Source: Pycnopodia helianthoides
Taxonomy: Eukaryota > Echinodermata > Asteroidea > Forcipulatida > Asteriidae
Length of the DNA: 64,000 bases
NCBI GenBank assembly: GCA_032158295.1
Contig: CM063249.1
Location: forward strand, 11,970,139 to 12,034,138
Direction of reading: 5' to 3'
In this document: piece by piece, positions 34,107 through 47,400 of the stretch
Layout of the letters: the number at the start of each line of letters is the position of its first letter
How positions within the stretch are numbered: position 1 is the stretch's first letter
Program-made: the position numbers and the translations under genes
The notes under the pieces: generated by a model
Told to the model about the DNA's origin: nothing
Database searches by the model: none
What the model saw: only the letters and a program-made list of their open reading frames with translations

Positions 34107-34913
34107 GTGCAGTACAGTCCATACTAAATTTAATAAGGCAAGTTTACAAAGTAGAAAGTTACAATAGAAACAGTAGTAAACCGTTGAAAATGTTGCCTTG
34201 CACTCAAAAGCATCCTGTGTCAAAATCATTTCGAGCACTCATAAGAACATATAATAATAACATATAATTTCTCACAATCGAACAAAGCATTTTTCAAGCT
34301 CGGATTTATCTGCATAAATTTTAGATTTCAAGAACTGAAGCAAAAGCACCATGTATATTTAATTTAAAGCATCAACTCTCCACTGTATAATGTACTGTAT
34401 AAGCCTACAATTCACTCCAGAAATAAGATTTTGCACTGTGTGAATGTGACGTGTTGTGCGAACTGCGTGTACAATGGCTGCTTATACGGTTTTGGGCAGT
34501 CAATGCATTTCTAAATTCCCCCCATTACTGGGGGAAATTTGCCCCCCCGTGCCCCCCCCCCCGTAGCGCCGCCGCTGCCCCTGGACCCCCACTGGGGCCT
34601 CACCCCTGGACCTCACCATCGATGTAAACTTAGAAGATTTATATGGATCTGATTTCCAATAAGAGTACTGATAAGAGTGTGTCTATTTCCCTGTTTTAGG
34701 AACATGGAGGCTTGGTTTTTCACCCCTCAAAACGCCAAAAGCTCTGAGCTTCCGGGGGCTTTGCGTATATGGATGGTCAGAACAGCTTATGTAGTTTAGG
34801 GCGGGATATGGTTTTCAAAATATGAAACTTTGAATGATTGTAAATAAACACCTGATATAAAAAGTTTGATTAAATTGTGAGTAGGTCATGAGTTATGAAA
34901 TGTTTAAAGTTTC

Positions 34914-34937
34914 AACTTCCGGTTTGAACCGGAAGTT
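34914..34937. repeat. Short perfect hairpin AACTTCCGGTT/AACCGGAAGTT
   Basis: An 11-bp stem with a two-base TG centre, about 500 bp upstream of the PIPOX start. Each arm contains a CCGGAAGT core as bound by ETS-type factors. Any role is speculative. Confidence 0.4.
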
Positions 34938-35088
34938 AATGTGAAATGTGGTTATGTCTGTAAAGTTTCTGAAGATCTTTATTATGATGAACATATTGTA
35001 AAAAATCCACAAATTGGTTTAGGAGTTATGATTTGAAGTAAAAAAACGTTGAATTTTAAATGCAGTTTGACACTTGCTAGTGTTGTCA

Positions 35089-35096
35089 TGACGTCA
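35089..35096. promoter_or_regulatory. CRE-like site TGACGTCA upstream of PIPOX
   Basis: A perfect palindromic TGACGTCA lies 337 bp before the PIPOX start codon, in a local CpG-containing stretch (35080-35430). No TATA box was identified. Chance occurrence is possible. Confidence 0.3.
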
Positions 35097-35432
35097 CGTA
35101 TTATTGTTGAGCGCAAAGTAGTAAACCTCGCAAGTTTTAAATTTGCCCGCATAAGGCTTGCACCATTGAAGATTACCGCATTGTGGTTGAGCGCATTTGT
35201 GAAACAATGGGCCGGCCCAGTTTCAAACTTGCGCTGGTGTCAATTTTGCGCTAATCTATTGTTGTTTACTTTTTGCAGGCGTGTGTGTCCCTTTCAGAAC
35301 TGCTGAATACAATGTATTCTCGTGGCTGCGCTGCTGACTGCTGGCGCTTGAGTACGTTACCCGTGACGGCCTGTACATTGTGGAGACCTGCTTCCCCCGA
35401 TTCGACACACCTCTTGTCTTAATTGAGGGGAA

Positions 35433-38400
35433 ATGGTTGAATACGATTGTGTGGTGGTGGGGGCTGGTATTGAGGGCTCGTCTACTGCTTATCAACTTGC
35501 CATCAAAGGATGCAAAACACTCCTGATTGAGCAGGTAAGCATTACAATGTCTTGATTCTGCTGACCGGTTTAGCCCTGATGGGCCTAGCCAAGTAAGTGG
35601 GGCTACCCTGGGCCCGGCCCCGTGGGCCTAGCTTGTTGTTTAGTCGGATTGCATTGTACGTGACACTGTTGTCACTGTACAGTTAGCTACTGACAGTGTC
35701 GCCAAGGGTTCAGAATGGGGATACCCTGGGCCCAGCATCAGTAAAGTAGCCATATCACAAAATAATTATACTTACCAGAAAATTGTTAAGCAATATCATT
35801 GTCCTCGTTGCAGCGGCGTAGCCAGGGGGGCGGGTGGGGGGTGGTGCCCTCACGAAAGTGTCCTGGCTATGCCGCTGCCTCGTTGTTGTACACATGTCAT
35901 GATATAGCCCCATGAATTGAATAGGGCCAATCCACTCCGTATCCTTGGCCCTAGCACCACTGCAAACCTAGTATTCTTTTGCCTTACGATATTTTTAATC
36001 TACAAAGATCTAGATCGTGAAACTTACCGATCGGATGCCTATGTACTTGTAGATAGCCGGACTGCTGGAATTTGTTTGAAAAACATCACACGTTTTTGGT
36101 GAAAATTAAATGATTTTCGAGAGTGAACTTTTAAAACGATCTCAACGATCTTGATTATTTGCACTCGCGGCATCTGCGAGTAAATTAGTCTGGTACCAAC
36201 TCAATCGTAGCAATTGTTTGTATCGTTTAATGTTGTTGAGGGAGCCCGACAAAACCTAGTTTTCGAACCAAAACATTTTGATCCCGTCGTACAGTAACGC
36301 TGTAATTTTTTAACGTAATTATGAGAAAGTGTGTACTACTTCAAAATAAGCAAGTTGTCAAGATCGTTAAAACAATTCTAAATATTAACTCTCGAAAATC
36401 AATTTTGCCTGAAGGCGGGGGTGAAAAGAGGCTTGGAAACTGCGTTGTAAACGCATAACCATTCATTCTATAACTCTGTCACAGTGTTTTCTTGGTAGAT
36501 AGGGCCTATAGCCTGTGCATCATCATTATCTGGTGAATCATAGATAATGACCAACCAAAGAGAATAAAGGTAAACAGTGAAACAACACAAACTATCAATT
36601 AATTGACTTTGATTCATATTTCAATTTTGTCTTTCCCTTTTTCTTGTTAAATGATGAATGATGGCAGTTTCCACTTGGTCATAGTCGAGGCAGCTCCCAT
36701 GGTCACTCTCGCATCACACGCTATGCCTACGTTCAAAAACACTTTGCTGAGATGATGCCGGAAAGCTTCAAGATTTGGGCGCAGCTGGAACGAGAAAGCA
36801 ACACCAAGCTCTACAGGTAAACAAAATGGGTTGTGGATGTCAGACGGTCCTCATAAATCCGTCTCTTTCGTGAAATGATTTAACGTTAAACTTTTCAGCA
36901 AACGTTGAACACATTTCACCCAAACCAATTATGCGTGTGTTTGCGCGGGCGTCGATAACGCCTCCTGCAGTACACTCTGAACGTCCTGCGACTAACACAC
37001 GAGGAAAGGCATGATTTAGAGAATGAGCAAAATGGGAACTTTTTAACGTTGAGAGTTGATCGCCCCAAACAAGGCTAAAAAAGCCACTTTTGGTAAGGGG
37101 ATTCAAGAAGAAAACATTTTTAAATGAAAATAACTGGGATGAAAGCGGAAGGTAGGAATTGATACTCCTCAGAAAACACTCTAGATTGTAGGATGTTGGG
37201 AAACATGCACCAGGCAAGGAGTTTGAAAGAGATGCAGTACGTGAACAAAAAAGCTGTTGGAATGGCTTTGTTCTACTATGTAGTTTCGTAACAAGGTGAC
37301 ACGGTCTATGGAGTCTGATGAAACCTGCATGCCTTGGTTCGTTTGTAGCATTAATGAGTAGTTCTATGCAGAAAATCAGTCATGGTTGAGCAAAACCCGG
37401 GAGTGCATTATTTAAGAAAAGAAGTGCAGGGGGCAGTTGGAATAGGCCATGTCCAAATTGGCGGCTAGGGCTATGGCTAGATCGCCACGTCGTCATGTAT
37501 TGAAGTACATATAGTATAGGGCATCCTTATTAGGCCATGTCACACAGGGCAAGTTTTACAGGCAATCTACTGCATTGCATGCAAAAAAGGAGCACTTGGT
37601 AACTTTTTATGCCCCTCAGTTGGCAGCATGCAAATTATAACTCAAGGAGGACGCAGATGTCAACTCAAAACTTGGTGTATGGATTGGTCCTGGGGTCCCC
37701 CAAGAAGCCTGTCGTTGTTGAACCCCTTTGGTCCAATGTCACGGTCATTATGGCTAAAACAAAAAAATGTTGTTGGAGTGATAACTTGAGACGGACTTTG
37801 CATATCAACTTCAAACTTGGTCTGTAGATCGGTCCTGGGATCCCAAGAAGCCTAATGTTTTTAGACCCAGATGTTAAATATTAAGGTCATTATGGCTAAA
37901 ACAAAAGAAATCTTGTCCGAGCGATAACTCAAGAAGGACTTAGCATATCAACTCCAAACTTGGTTGTGGATCGGTCCTGGGATCCCAAGAAGCCTATTGT
38001 TTTTTGACTCCCTAAGCTAGATATTAAGGTCATTATGGCTAAAAGAAAAGAATACTTGTCCAAGCGATAACTCAGAAGGACTTGGCATATCAACTCCAAA
38101 CTTGGTTTGTGGATCGGTCCTGGGATCCCAAGAAGCCTATTGTTTTTAGACCCAGATGTTAAATATTAAGGTCATTATGGCTAAAACAAAAGAAATCTTG
38201 TCCGAGCGATAACTCAAGAAGGACTTGGCATATCAACTCCAAACGTGGTTTGTGGTTCGGTCTCGAGATCTCCCAGAAGCCTAAGATTGTTTTTGGACCC
38301 CCTAAGATAAATATTAGGGTCATTATGGCTAAATCCAAGTGGTTACTCAGGTGGGATTCGAACCCACAACCTTTGCTATTCTAGAGCAGATGTCTTACCA

Positions 38401-41400
38401 ACTAGACCACTGAGATTGCCCGGTAGCTAGAGGCAGTTCCAATCCTATATTTTAGCAGTGGGTACTGAAACCATTCAATTAGATGTTAAATTTGCACCGG
38501 GGATAAAGAATATTATTTGGTTTTGCCCTTTCACCGTTGTGTACAAAGTACTGGAATGTGAATGTTTGTTCTTCTTGGAGATTGCCTGGAATTGGTTGCC
38601 TGTAAATTGTCTCGTGCGACATGGCCTTTAGCATTTCCATTAACAACATAGCCATAGCCACAGCCGCCAATTCAAATAAAGCCTTGATGTCAATAAAATG
38701 TAATTTGCATTTCTTTACTTTGGATGCAGAAAAGAGGGCCTGCTGGTTGTTGAAGAGGCACCATACAGCGCCCTCAACAGGATAATGGGAGCACTGGACA
38801 GCATCAACCACAAGTACACCATGTTGACATCAGCGGAGATATGCCGTAATTACCCTGGAGTTAATGTGTCGTCCGATAGCAAAGGCATCGTGGAACACGA
38901 TGGGGGTATTCTACAGGCAGATAAATGTTTGAAAGTCATGCAGGTAGGATGGTGGAAGAGAAAAGATTTGTGGATTAACTTAAGCCGATAGTAACACTAA
39001 ATTGACATTGCTCCTTAATAGGTTTTTGGAACCATTTACTGTTGGTCATACTGCAGCCTGGTATAGCTTCAATGCAATGGGAGACTTTTTAGATGATAGC
39101 GAGCATCACGCTCAGCGGTCCTTTTCTGTTTTTCTCGTCTCTCGTCGCTGAGAACAATGGAAATAGATCATTAATGATAATAATAATAATAATAAGTAGT
39201 CCTTATATAGCACATTTTACAATAACGTATCAATGCGCTTTACATTAGTACCCTTGTCATTTGGCCAATAACATTCCTTCGATCAGCTCCCTGGGGAGTA
39301 TACAGCCCTGAGCTGCCGTGGCGCTCTGATGGCTTTTTTTGAACACAATATCAACCTCTACCCTCGCAGGTACCCATTTATACCCCCTGGGTGAAGAGAA
39401 GCAATTATAGTAAAGCGTCTTGCTCAACAACACAAGTGTCATGACCGGGATTCGAACCTACAATCCGATGACTCAACCACCAGAACTTGAATCCGATGCT
39501 CTAAACCGCTCGGTCATGACACCCCAATATTGAGTGGGATGCCCGCTATTATCTCGAAAGTCTCCCATTGGTTACAGAGTAAATGCACTGGATTTTGTAT
39601 TAATGATTGCTACTTGTCAGTGTTGTACTGCCACTTGCTGTTTCCGTCGTTTAGTCACTTTTTCCACTCGTAGCATTTTGTTACTTGATAGGGGAAATGC
39701 ATCAGTCGCTACCTGCTGTCACAGTGTCTCTGTTGTTGTAATTTCATTGCTGTCACAGTGTCTCGGTTGTTGTAAATTGTCACTTGTTGTCACAGTGTCT
39801 CGGTTGTTGTAATGTCACTTGCTGACACTTATCATCACTCTTGTCACTGTCACTTTCTCTTTTTTAAAAATATATATTGACACCGTTGTATCACTTTCCT
39901 TTCCACCTTCATAGAACCAGTTTCTAAAGCATGGTGGCACAATCAGAGACTCTGAGAAGGTCCTACAGGTCATACCCGGTGATGTTGTCACCATTGTGAC
40001 AAACAAAGGTCGACATCAAGCCAAGAATGTTGTGCTGACACCTGGACCATGGGCTTCCAAGATGTTGAGACCGCTTGGTCTTGATCCTCCACTAAAGGTT
40101 CGTAGTGAAAAAAAGTAAAATAAAAAGAGAGGTTTAGGCTAAGGAACCATTTTGTGTTTAAGGGTATCTGTAGCTCTTGTGGTTTAAAGTCTTGTTTTTG
40201 GTAGTGGTAACCTCGATGTTGTAAGAGTTTTAAAAGTTTGTAATCGGTACTTAATGAATTTGTTTTACCCAGATCTTTGATCCCACTTATGTTGTATCTG
40301 ATAGATCAAAGTCGTGGTACAACGAGTCAATGCTGGTATCTCTGTTCATATTTTATTGGAGCGTATAACAGGTTGGGGTTGTCGTAGTAATCGGTACGAC
40401 CGTAGTGTTAGCCAGAGGGGTGTCTGGGTGTCTTTTGGACACCCTGTTTCAAATTCGGGTATGCAGCCATAACAGGTTAGGGTTGTCGTAGTAATCGGTT
40501 AGACCGTAGTGTTAGCCAGAGGGGTGTCTGGGTGTCTTTTGGACACCCTGTTTCGAATTCGGGTATGCAGCCTTAGTTGCTAATAGCGACAACTTTATGG
40601 TGTAGCATCTATGGGAGTTGCTGAGTGTTCCAATGATGTGTTTATAATCGAAGAATGTAGATTCACATGAAAAGGTTAACCTAGTGGTAGAGACACCTAG
40701 CATTATATCTTGCTGTAACTCTATAAATCTTAGGAAAACTAAAAATAAATAATAGTAAACTTGCGGGTACAACCATGTGTAAATCTCTTTTGTGAGAGTG
40801 TTGGCTCTGAGAAGGGCCGGTGTGGTCTCGACGTTTCGAACAGTATACTCTGCTCGTCTTCAGGAGAATGAATCTTTTTTAGAGTCTTGAATTCTTTTAT
40901 CGCAACTGCAATGGGCAGATATTCTCAAACCTCTTTATCCTCATCCAAAATAAAGTTAATTCTTGGTTCAATATCCGTATTTATGTACGTTAGATAATTT
41001 GTTTTCATTTACATATCACGCTTTTATTATGGTTTATATCTCCTTTAAGTAAAGGTTGTTTTAATATTCATAGTGTGGTCAGCTCAGCTCACATCATGTA
41101 GCTCTAGATTCTGAGTTCATAAGTTAATGAGTTTCTGAGTTCTAGTCAATTTTTCTTTGTTCAACCCCCATACTATTTGAAATTTACCCAGTCAGTTTCC
41201 CTTGTGGTTTATTACTTGACATTTAAATTGAAAAAGTTGCATCCCCTCAAGGTGATCTCGTGGCTGCTGCTTCCCAGGTTGTATCGTAAACTTGGGTGTG
41301 ATCCCTGGCTACACGACAGTTAACGGTTGTATGGCTTCTGACTGGCACCCCCGAACAAAGATATTGACAAAATAGGGAGACCGCCAATATAGGGCTAGAT

Positions 41401-44400
41401 AGCTCAGTTGGTAGAGCGCCGGTACGTTAATCCGGAGGTCGTTGGTTCAAATCCCGCTCTAGTCAATTTTTCTTTGTTCAACCCCCATACTATTTGAAAT
41501 TTACCCAGTCAGTTTCCTTGTGGTTTATTACTTGACATTTATTTTGAAAAAGTTGCATCCCCTCAAGGTGATCCCGTGGCTGCTGCTTCCCAGGTTGTAT
41601 CGTAAACTTGGGTGTGATCCCTGGCTACACGACAGTTAACGGTTGTATGGCTTCTGACTGGCACCCCCGAACAAAGATATTGACAAAATAGGGAGACCGC
41701 CAATATAGGGCTAGATAGCTCAGTTGGTAGAGCGCCGGTACGTTAATCCGGAGGTCGTTGGTTCAAATCCCGCTCTAGTCAAGTTTTCTTTGTTCAACCC
41801 CCATACTATTTGAAATTTACCCAGTCAGTTTCCCTTGTGGTTTATTACTTGACATTTAAATTGAAAAAGTTGCATCCCCTCAAGGTGATCCCGTGGCTGC
41901 TGCTTCCCAGGTTGTATCGTAAACTTGGGTGTGATCCCTGGCTACACGACAGTTAACGGTTGTATGGCTTCTGACTGGCACCCCCGAACAAAGATATTGA
42001 CAAAATAGGGAGACCGCCAATATAGGGCTAGATAGCTCAGTTGGTAGAGCGCCGGTACGTTAATCCGGAGGTCGTTGGTTCAAATCCCGCTCTAGTCAAT
42101 TTTTCTTTGTTCAACCCCCATACAAACTGGTTAACTAAGAATCTCCTGGACAAATGGTGGTGTACCACCTTTCCGTGTGAATCTATATAATTCAGTTATA
42201 AACAAGTCATAGGAACACCCAACAAGTAGCTGTAAAAAAGCTACTAAAACTTGGAAAGAAAAAGTGGTTAGAAAAACTTATGAACTCAGAATCTAGAGCT
42301 ACATGATGTGAGCTGAGCTGACCACACTATGAATATTAAAACAACCTTTACTTAAAGGAGATATAAACCATAATAAAAGCGTGATATGTAAATGAAAACA
42401 AATTATCTAACGTACATAAATACGGATATTGAACCAAGAATTAACTTTATTTTGGATGAGGATAAGTAGAATTCAAAGCAAGACAAGTTCTCAAAGAACA
42501 AATCTACATAACAAAGTAGATATATACACATGGTGTGACAACAAACTGAGTTTACACAGATACCTCACCATGCAATGCCTCAAAACAGAAACCGTACATT
42601 CTGCTGAAGATGACAAGAGCAGTCTAGTGGAAACAATGAGAGCATTGAAAAAGTGGTAGTCCTGAACGATCTGCTACCTCCACCAAAGTAAGAACTGAAT
42701 AAGCATGACAGTTCTTTTTAGGACTGTGACGTCTCCCGAATTCTGAAATCTACTCTGAAGCAGTAGAATTAAAAGCAAGACAAGTTCTCAAAGAACAAAT
42801 CTACAAACAAAGTAGATAAATATACATGGTGTGACAGCAAACTGAGTATACACAGCTACCTCACATGCAATGCCTCAAAACAGAAACTGTACATTCTGCT
42901 GAAGATGACAAGAGCAGTCTAGTGGAAACAATGAGAGCATTGAAAAAGTGGTAGTCCTGAACGATCTGCTACCTCCACCAAAGTTAGAACTGAATAAGCA
43001 GGACAGTTCTTTTCAGAACTTTCAGGTCTCCCGAGTTCCGAAACCTACTCTGCGGCAGTAGAATTCAAAGCAAGACAAGTTCTCAATGAACAAAGAAGGA
43101 ATCTACATAACAAAGTAGATATATACACATGGTGTGACAGCAAACCGAGTATATACAGATACCTCACCAAGCAATGCCTCGAAACAGAAACCGGACATTC
43201 TGCTGAAGATGACAAGAGCAGTCTAGTGGAAACAATGAGAGCATTGAAAAACTCACTCCGCGGCAGTGATGTTAATAATGAGAAGTCAATCGATCAATAA
43301 GGTGAAAGTGGTAGTTCTGAACGATCTGCTACCTCCACCAAAGTTAGAACTGAATAAACAGGACAGTTCTTTTCAGAATGTTGACGTCAGCAGTAGAATT
43401 CAAAGCGAGACAAGTTCTCAAAGAACAAAGAAGAAATCTACATAACAAAGAAGATATATATACATGGTGTGACAGCAAACTGAGTATACACAGATACCTC
43501 ACCATGCAATGCCTCGAAAAAGAAACATACATTCTGCTGAAGATTACAAAAGCAGGCTAGTCGAAACAATGAGAGCATTGAAAAACTCACTCCGCGGCAG
43601 TGATGTTAATAATGAGAAGTGCGAATGATCCAATAAGCGAAAAATAGTAGTCCTGGCTCATTTGCTACCTTCCCGACACATAGAACTGAATAAGCAGGAC
43701 AGTTCTTTTTAGAATTAAAATCAAGACAAGTTCTCAAAGAACAAATCTACCTAACAAAGTAGAAATATACACATGGTGTGACAGCAAACAATGAGAGAAA
43801 TGAAAAACTCACTCCGCGGCAGTGATGTTAATAATGAGAGGTGCGAACGATCCAATAAGCGAAAACAGTAGTCCTGGCTGATTTGCTACCTCCCTCACAG
43901 GTAGAACTGAATAAGCAGGACAGTTCTTTTCAGAACTTTGACATCTCCCCAATTTTGAAATCTACTTTGCGGCAGTAGAATTAAAATCAAGACAAGTTCT
44001 CAAAGAACAAATCTACCTAACAAAGTAGATATATACACATGGTGAGACAGCAAACTGAGTATACACATATACCTCACCATTCAATGCCTCAAAACAGAAA
44101 CCGTACATTCTGCTGAAGATGACGAGAGCAGTCTAGTCAAAACAATGAGAGCATTGAAAAACTCACTCCGCGGCAGTGATGTTAATAATGAGAAGTGCGA
44201 ACGATCCAATAAACGAAAATAGTAGTACTGGCTCATTTGCTACCTTCCCGACACGTAGAACTGAATATGCAGGACAGTTCTTTTCAGAACTTTGACGTCT
44301 CCTGATCTCTGAAATCTACTCTGCGGCAGAAGAATTAAAAGCAAGACAAGTTCTCAAAGAACAAATCTACCTAACAAAGTAGAAATATACACATGGTGTG

Positions 44401-47400
44401 ACAGCAAACAATGAGAGAAATGAAAAACTCACTCCGCGGCAGTGATGTTAATAATGAGAAGTGCGATTGATCCATAAGGCGAAAAGTGTAGTCCTGGCTG
44501 ATTTTCTACCTCCCCCACAGGTTGAACTGAAGGACAGTTCTTTTTAGAACTTTGACGTCATTGAAATCTACTCTGCAGCAGAAGAATTCAAAGCAAGACA
44601 AGTTCTCAAAGAACAAATCTACCTAACAAAGTAGTAATATACACATGGTGTGACAACAAACAATGAGAGAAATAAAAAACTCACTCTGTGGCAGTGATGT
44701 TTATAATGAGAAGTGCGAACGATCCAATAAACGAAAATAGTAGTACTGGCTCATTTGCTACCTTCCCGACACGTAGAACTGAATATGCAGGACAGTTCTT
44801 TTCAGAACTTTGACGTCTCCTGATCTCTGAAATCTACTCTGCGGCAGAAGAATTTAAAGCAAGACAAGTTCTCAAAGAACAAATCTACCTAACAAAGTAG
44901 AAATATACACATGGTGTGACAACAAACAATGAGAGAAATAAAAAACTCACTCTGTGGCAGTGATGTTTATAATGAGAAGTGCGAACGATCCAATAAGCAA
45001 AAATAGTAGTCCTGGCTGATTTTCTACCTCCCTGACAGGTAGAACTGAATGAGCAGGACAGTTCTTTTCAGAACTTTGACGTCATCGAAATCTACTCTGC
45101 GGCAGTAGAATTAAAAGCAAGACAAGTTCTCAAAGAACAAATCTATCTAACAAAGTAGAAATATACACATGGTGTGACAGCAAACAATGAGAGCATTGAA
45201 AAACTCACTCCCCGGCAGTGATGTTAATAATGAGAAGTGCGAACGATCCAATAAGGCGAAAATAGTAGTCCTGGCTGATTTGTTACCTCCCCGACAGGTA
45301 GAACTGAATAAGCAGGACAGTTCTTTTCAGAACTTTGACGTCTCCTGAATTCTGAAATCTACTCTGCGGCAGTAGAATGAAAAGCAAGACAGGTTCTCAA
45401 AGAACAAATCTACCTAACAAAGTAGATATATACACATGGTGTGACAGCAAACTGAGTATACACAGATACCTCACTATGCAGTGCCTGGAAACCATACATT
45501 TTGCTAAAAATGAAAAGAGCAGGCTAGTCAAAACAAAGAGAGCATTGAAAAACTCACTCCGCAGCAGTGCTGTTAATAATGAGAAGTGCGAACGATCCAA
45601 TAAGCAAAAATAGTAGCCGTGGCTGATTTGCTACCTCCCCCACAGGTAGAACTGAATAAGCAGGACAGTTCTTTTCAGAACTTTGACCTCTCCCGAATTC
45701 TGAAATCTACTCTGCGGCAGTAGAATTTAAAGCAAGACAAGTTCTCAAAGAACAAATTTTAATAATGAGAAGTGCGATCGATCCATAAAGCGAAAGTGGT
45801 AGTCCTGGCTGATTTGCTACCTCCCCGACAGGTAGAACTGAATAAGCAGGACAGTTCTTCTCAGAACTTTGACGTTTCCTGAATTCTGAAATCTACTCTG
45901 TGGCCATAGAATTAAAGCAAGACAAGTTCTCAAAGAACAAATCTACCTAACACAGTAGATATATACACATGGTGTGACAGCAAACTGAGTATACACAGAT
46001 TCCTCACCATGCAATGCCTCAAAACCAAAACTGTAGATTCAGCTGAAGATGACAAGAGCAGGCTAGTCGAAACAATGAGAGCTTTGAAAAAGCCGCTTTG
46101 CGGCAGTGATTTTTATAATGAAAAGTGCGATCGATCCATAAGGCGAAAGTGGTAGTCCTGGCTGATTTCCTACCTCCCCGACATGTAGAACTGAATAAGC
46201 AGGACAGTTCTTTTCAGAACTTTGATGTCTCCTGAATTCTGAAATCTACTCTGTGGCCATAGAATTAAAGCAAGACAAGTTCTCAAAGAACAAATCTACC
46301 TAACAAAGTAGATATATACACATGGTGTGACAGCAATACCTCACCATGCAGTGCCTCAAACCCATACATGCTGCTGAAGATGACAAGAGCAGGCTAGTCG
46401 AAACAATGAGAGCATTGAAAAACTTACTCCATGGCAGTGATGTTAATGATGAGAAGTTCGATCGATCTATATGGCGAAAGTGGAAGTCCTGGCTGATTTC
46501 CTAGCTCCCCCACAGGTTGAACTGAATAAGCAGGACAGTTCTTTTCAGAACACATTGTGTGACAGCAAATTGAGTATACACAGATACCTCACCATGCAAT
46601 GCCTCGAAACCAAAAACAAAACCGAACATTCTGCTGAAGACGAATCAAGCTAGTCGAATCAATGAGAGCTTGAAGAACTCACTCTGCGGCAGTGATGTTA
46701 TTAATGAGAAGTGCGATCGATCCACTAGGCGAAAGTGGTAGTCCTGAATATTAAGCAGGACAGTTCTTTTCAGAACTTTGATGTCTCCCGAATTCTGAAT
46801 TACACATGGTGTGACAGCAAACAATGAGAGCATTGAAAAACTCACTCCGCGGCAGTGATGTTAATAATGAGAAGTGCGAACGATCCAATAAGGCGAAAAT
46901 AGTAGTCCTGGCTGATTTGCTACCTCCCGACAGGTAGAACTGAATAAGCAGGACAGTTCTTTTTAGAACTTTGACGTCATCAAAATCTACTCTGTGGCAG
47001 TAGAATTAAAAGCAAGACAAGTTCTCAAAGAACAAATCTACCTAACAAAGTAGATATATACACATGGTGTGACAGCAAACTGAGTATACACAGATACCTC
47101 ACCATGCAATGCCTCGAAACCAAAACCGTACATTCTGCTGAAGATGACAAGAGCAGGCTAATCGAAACAATGAGAGCATTGAAAAACTCACTCCGCGGCA
47201 GTGATGTTATTAATGAGAAGTGCGTTGATCCACTAGACGAAAGTGGTAGTCTTGAATAACTAAAAGCAAGACAAGTTCTAAAGAACAAATCTACCTAACA
47301 AAGTAGATATGTACACATGGTGTGACAGCGAGTACACATTTTTTACCTCACCATGCATACCTTAAAACTGAACATTCTGCTGAGGATGTCTAGAACATGC

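Larger units (their letters stand above)
26934..35432. other. Intergenic region between the RILPL1-like gene and PIPOX
   Basis: No protein family was recognised in 8.5 kb. Frames at 27479-28761 derive from the CGTTCCCTCGAAAT arrays, those at 33309-33712 from the foldback repeat. Stretches 27140-27500, 29270-30140 and 31200-31700 are AT-rich with nothing I can name. 32100-32400 is a moderately GC-rich non-repeat patch (CCAGGATCAAGCCACTGAG..) without an open frame that I cannot identify. Homopolymer C runs at 31636 and 34535-34562 are typical of this genome. Confidence 0.6.
37532..38627. mobile_element. 1.1-kb TIR element carrying a 143-bp tandem repeat and a SINE
   Basis: The ends AGGCCATGTCACACAGGGCA.. 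and ..TCTCGTGCGACATGGCCT are inverted, with TTACAGGCAA (left) / TTGCCTGTAA (right) subterminal. The interior is the five-copy tandem repeat (37637-38338) followed by a tRNA-derived SINE (38341-38464). It has no open frame of note, so it is non-autonomous. Confidence 0.6.
37445..38675. mobile_element. MITE of the 12186-12322 family, split by a larger insertion
   Basis: The left half (GGCCATGTCCAAATTGGCGG.., 37445 to ~37531) and right half (TTAGCATTTCC.. CATAGCCACAGCCGCCAATT, ~38628-38675) together rebuild one MITE with inverted ends. The sequence between them, 37532-38627, is a separate element. It lies in PIPOX intron 2. Confidence 0.6.
40935..42465. repeat. 191-bp inverted repeat enclosing three 317-bp direct repeats
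   Basis: 40935-41125 and 42275-42465 are inverted copies with almost no difference (CAGCTCAGCTCACATCATGT.. in the left arm). The 1.15-kb loop is mainly three head-to-tail 317-bp units starting at 41141, 41458 and 41774, with a fourth beginning at 42091. Each unit contains TTTACCCAGTCAGTTTCC and a tRNA-Asn-like segment. High arm identity implies recent origin or gene conversion. Confidence 0.85.

Noticed and set aside
36840..37217. 125-aa minus-strand ORF in PIPOX intron 2
   Set aside because: No recognisable domain, no exon signals; length is within chance for a window of this size.
42429..47288. Multiple ORFs of 60-95 aa on both strands with similar peptides
   Set aside because: They are generated by the tandem array; units carry frame-changing length differences and no unit-to-unit reading frame is maintained.
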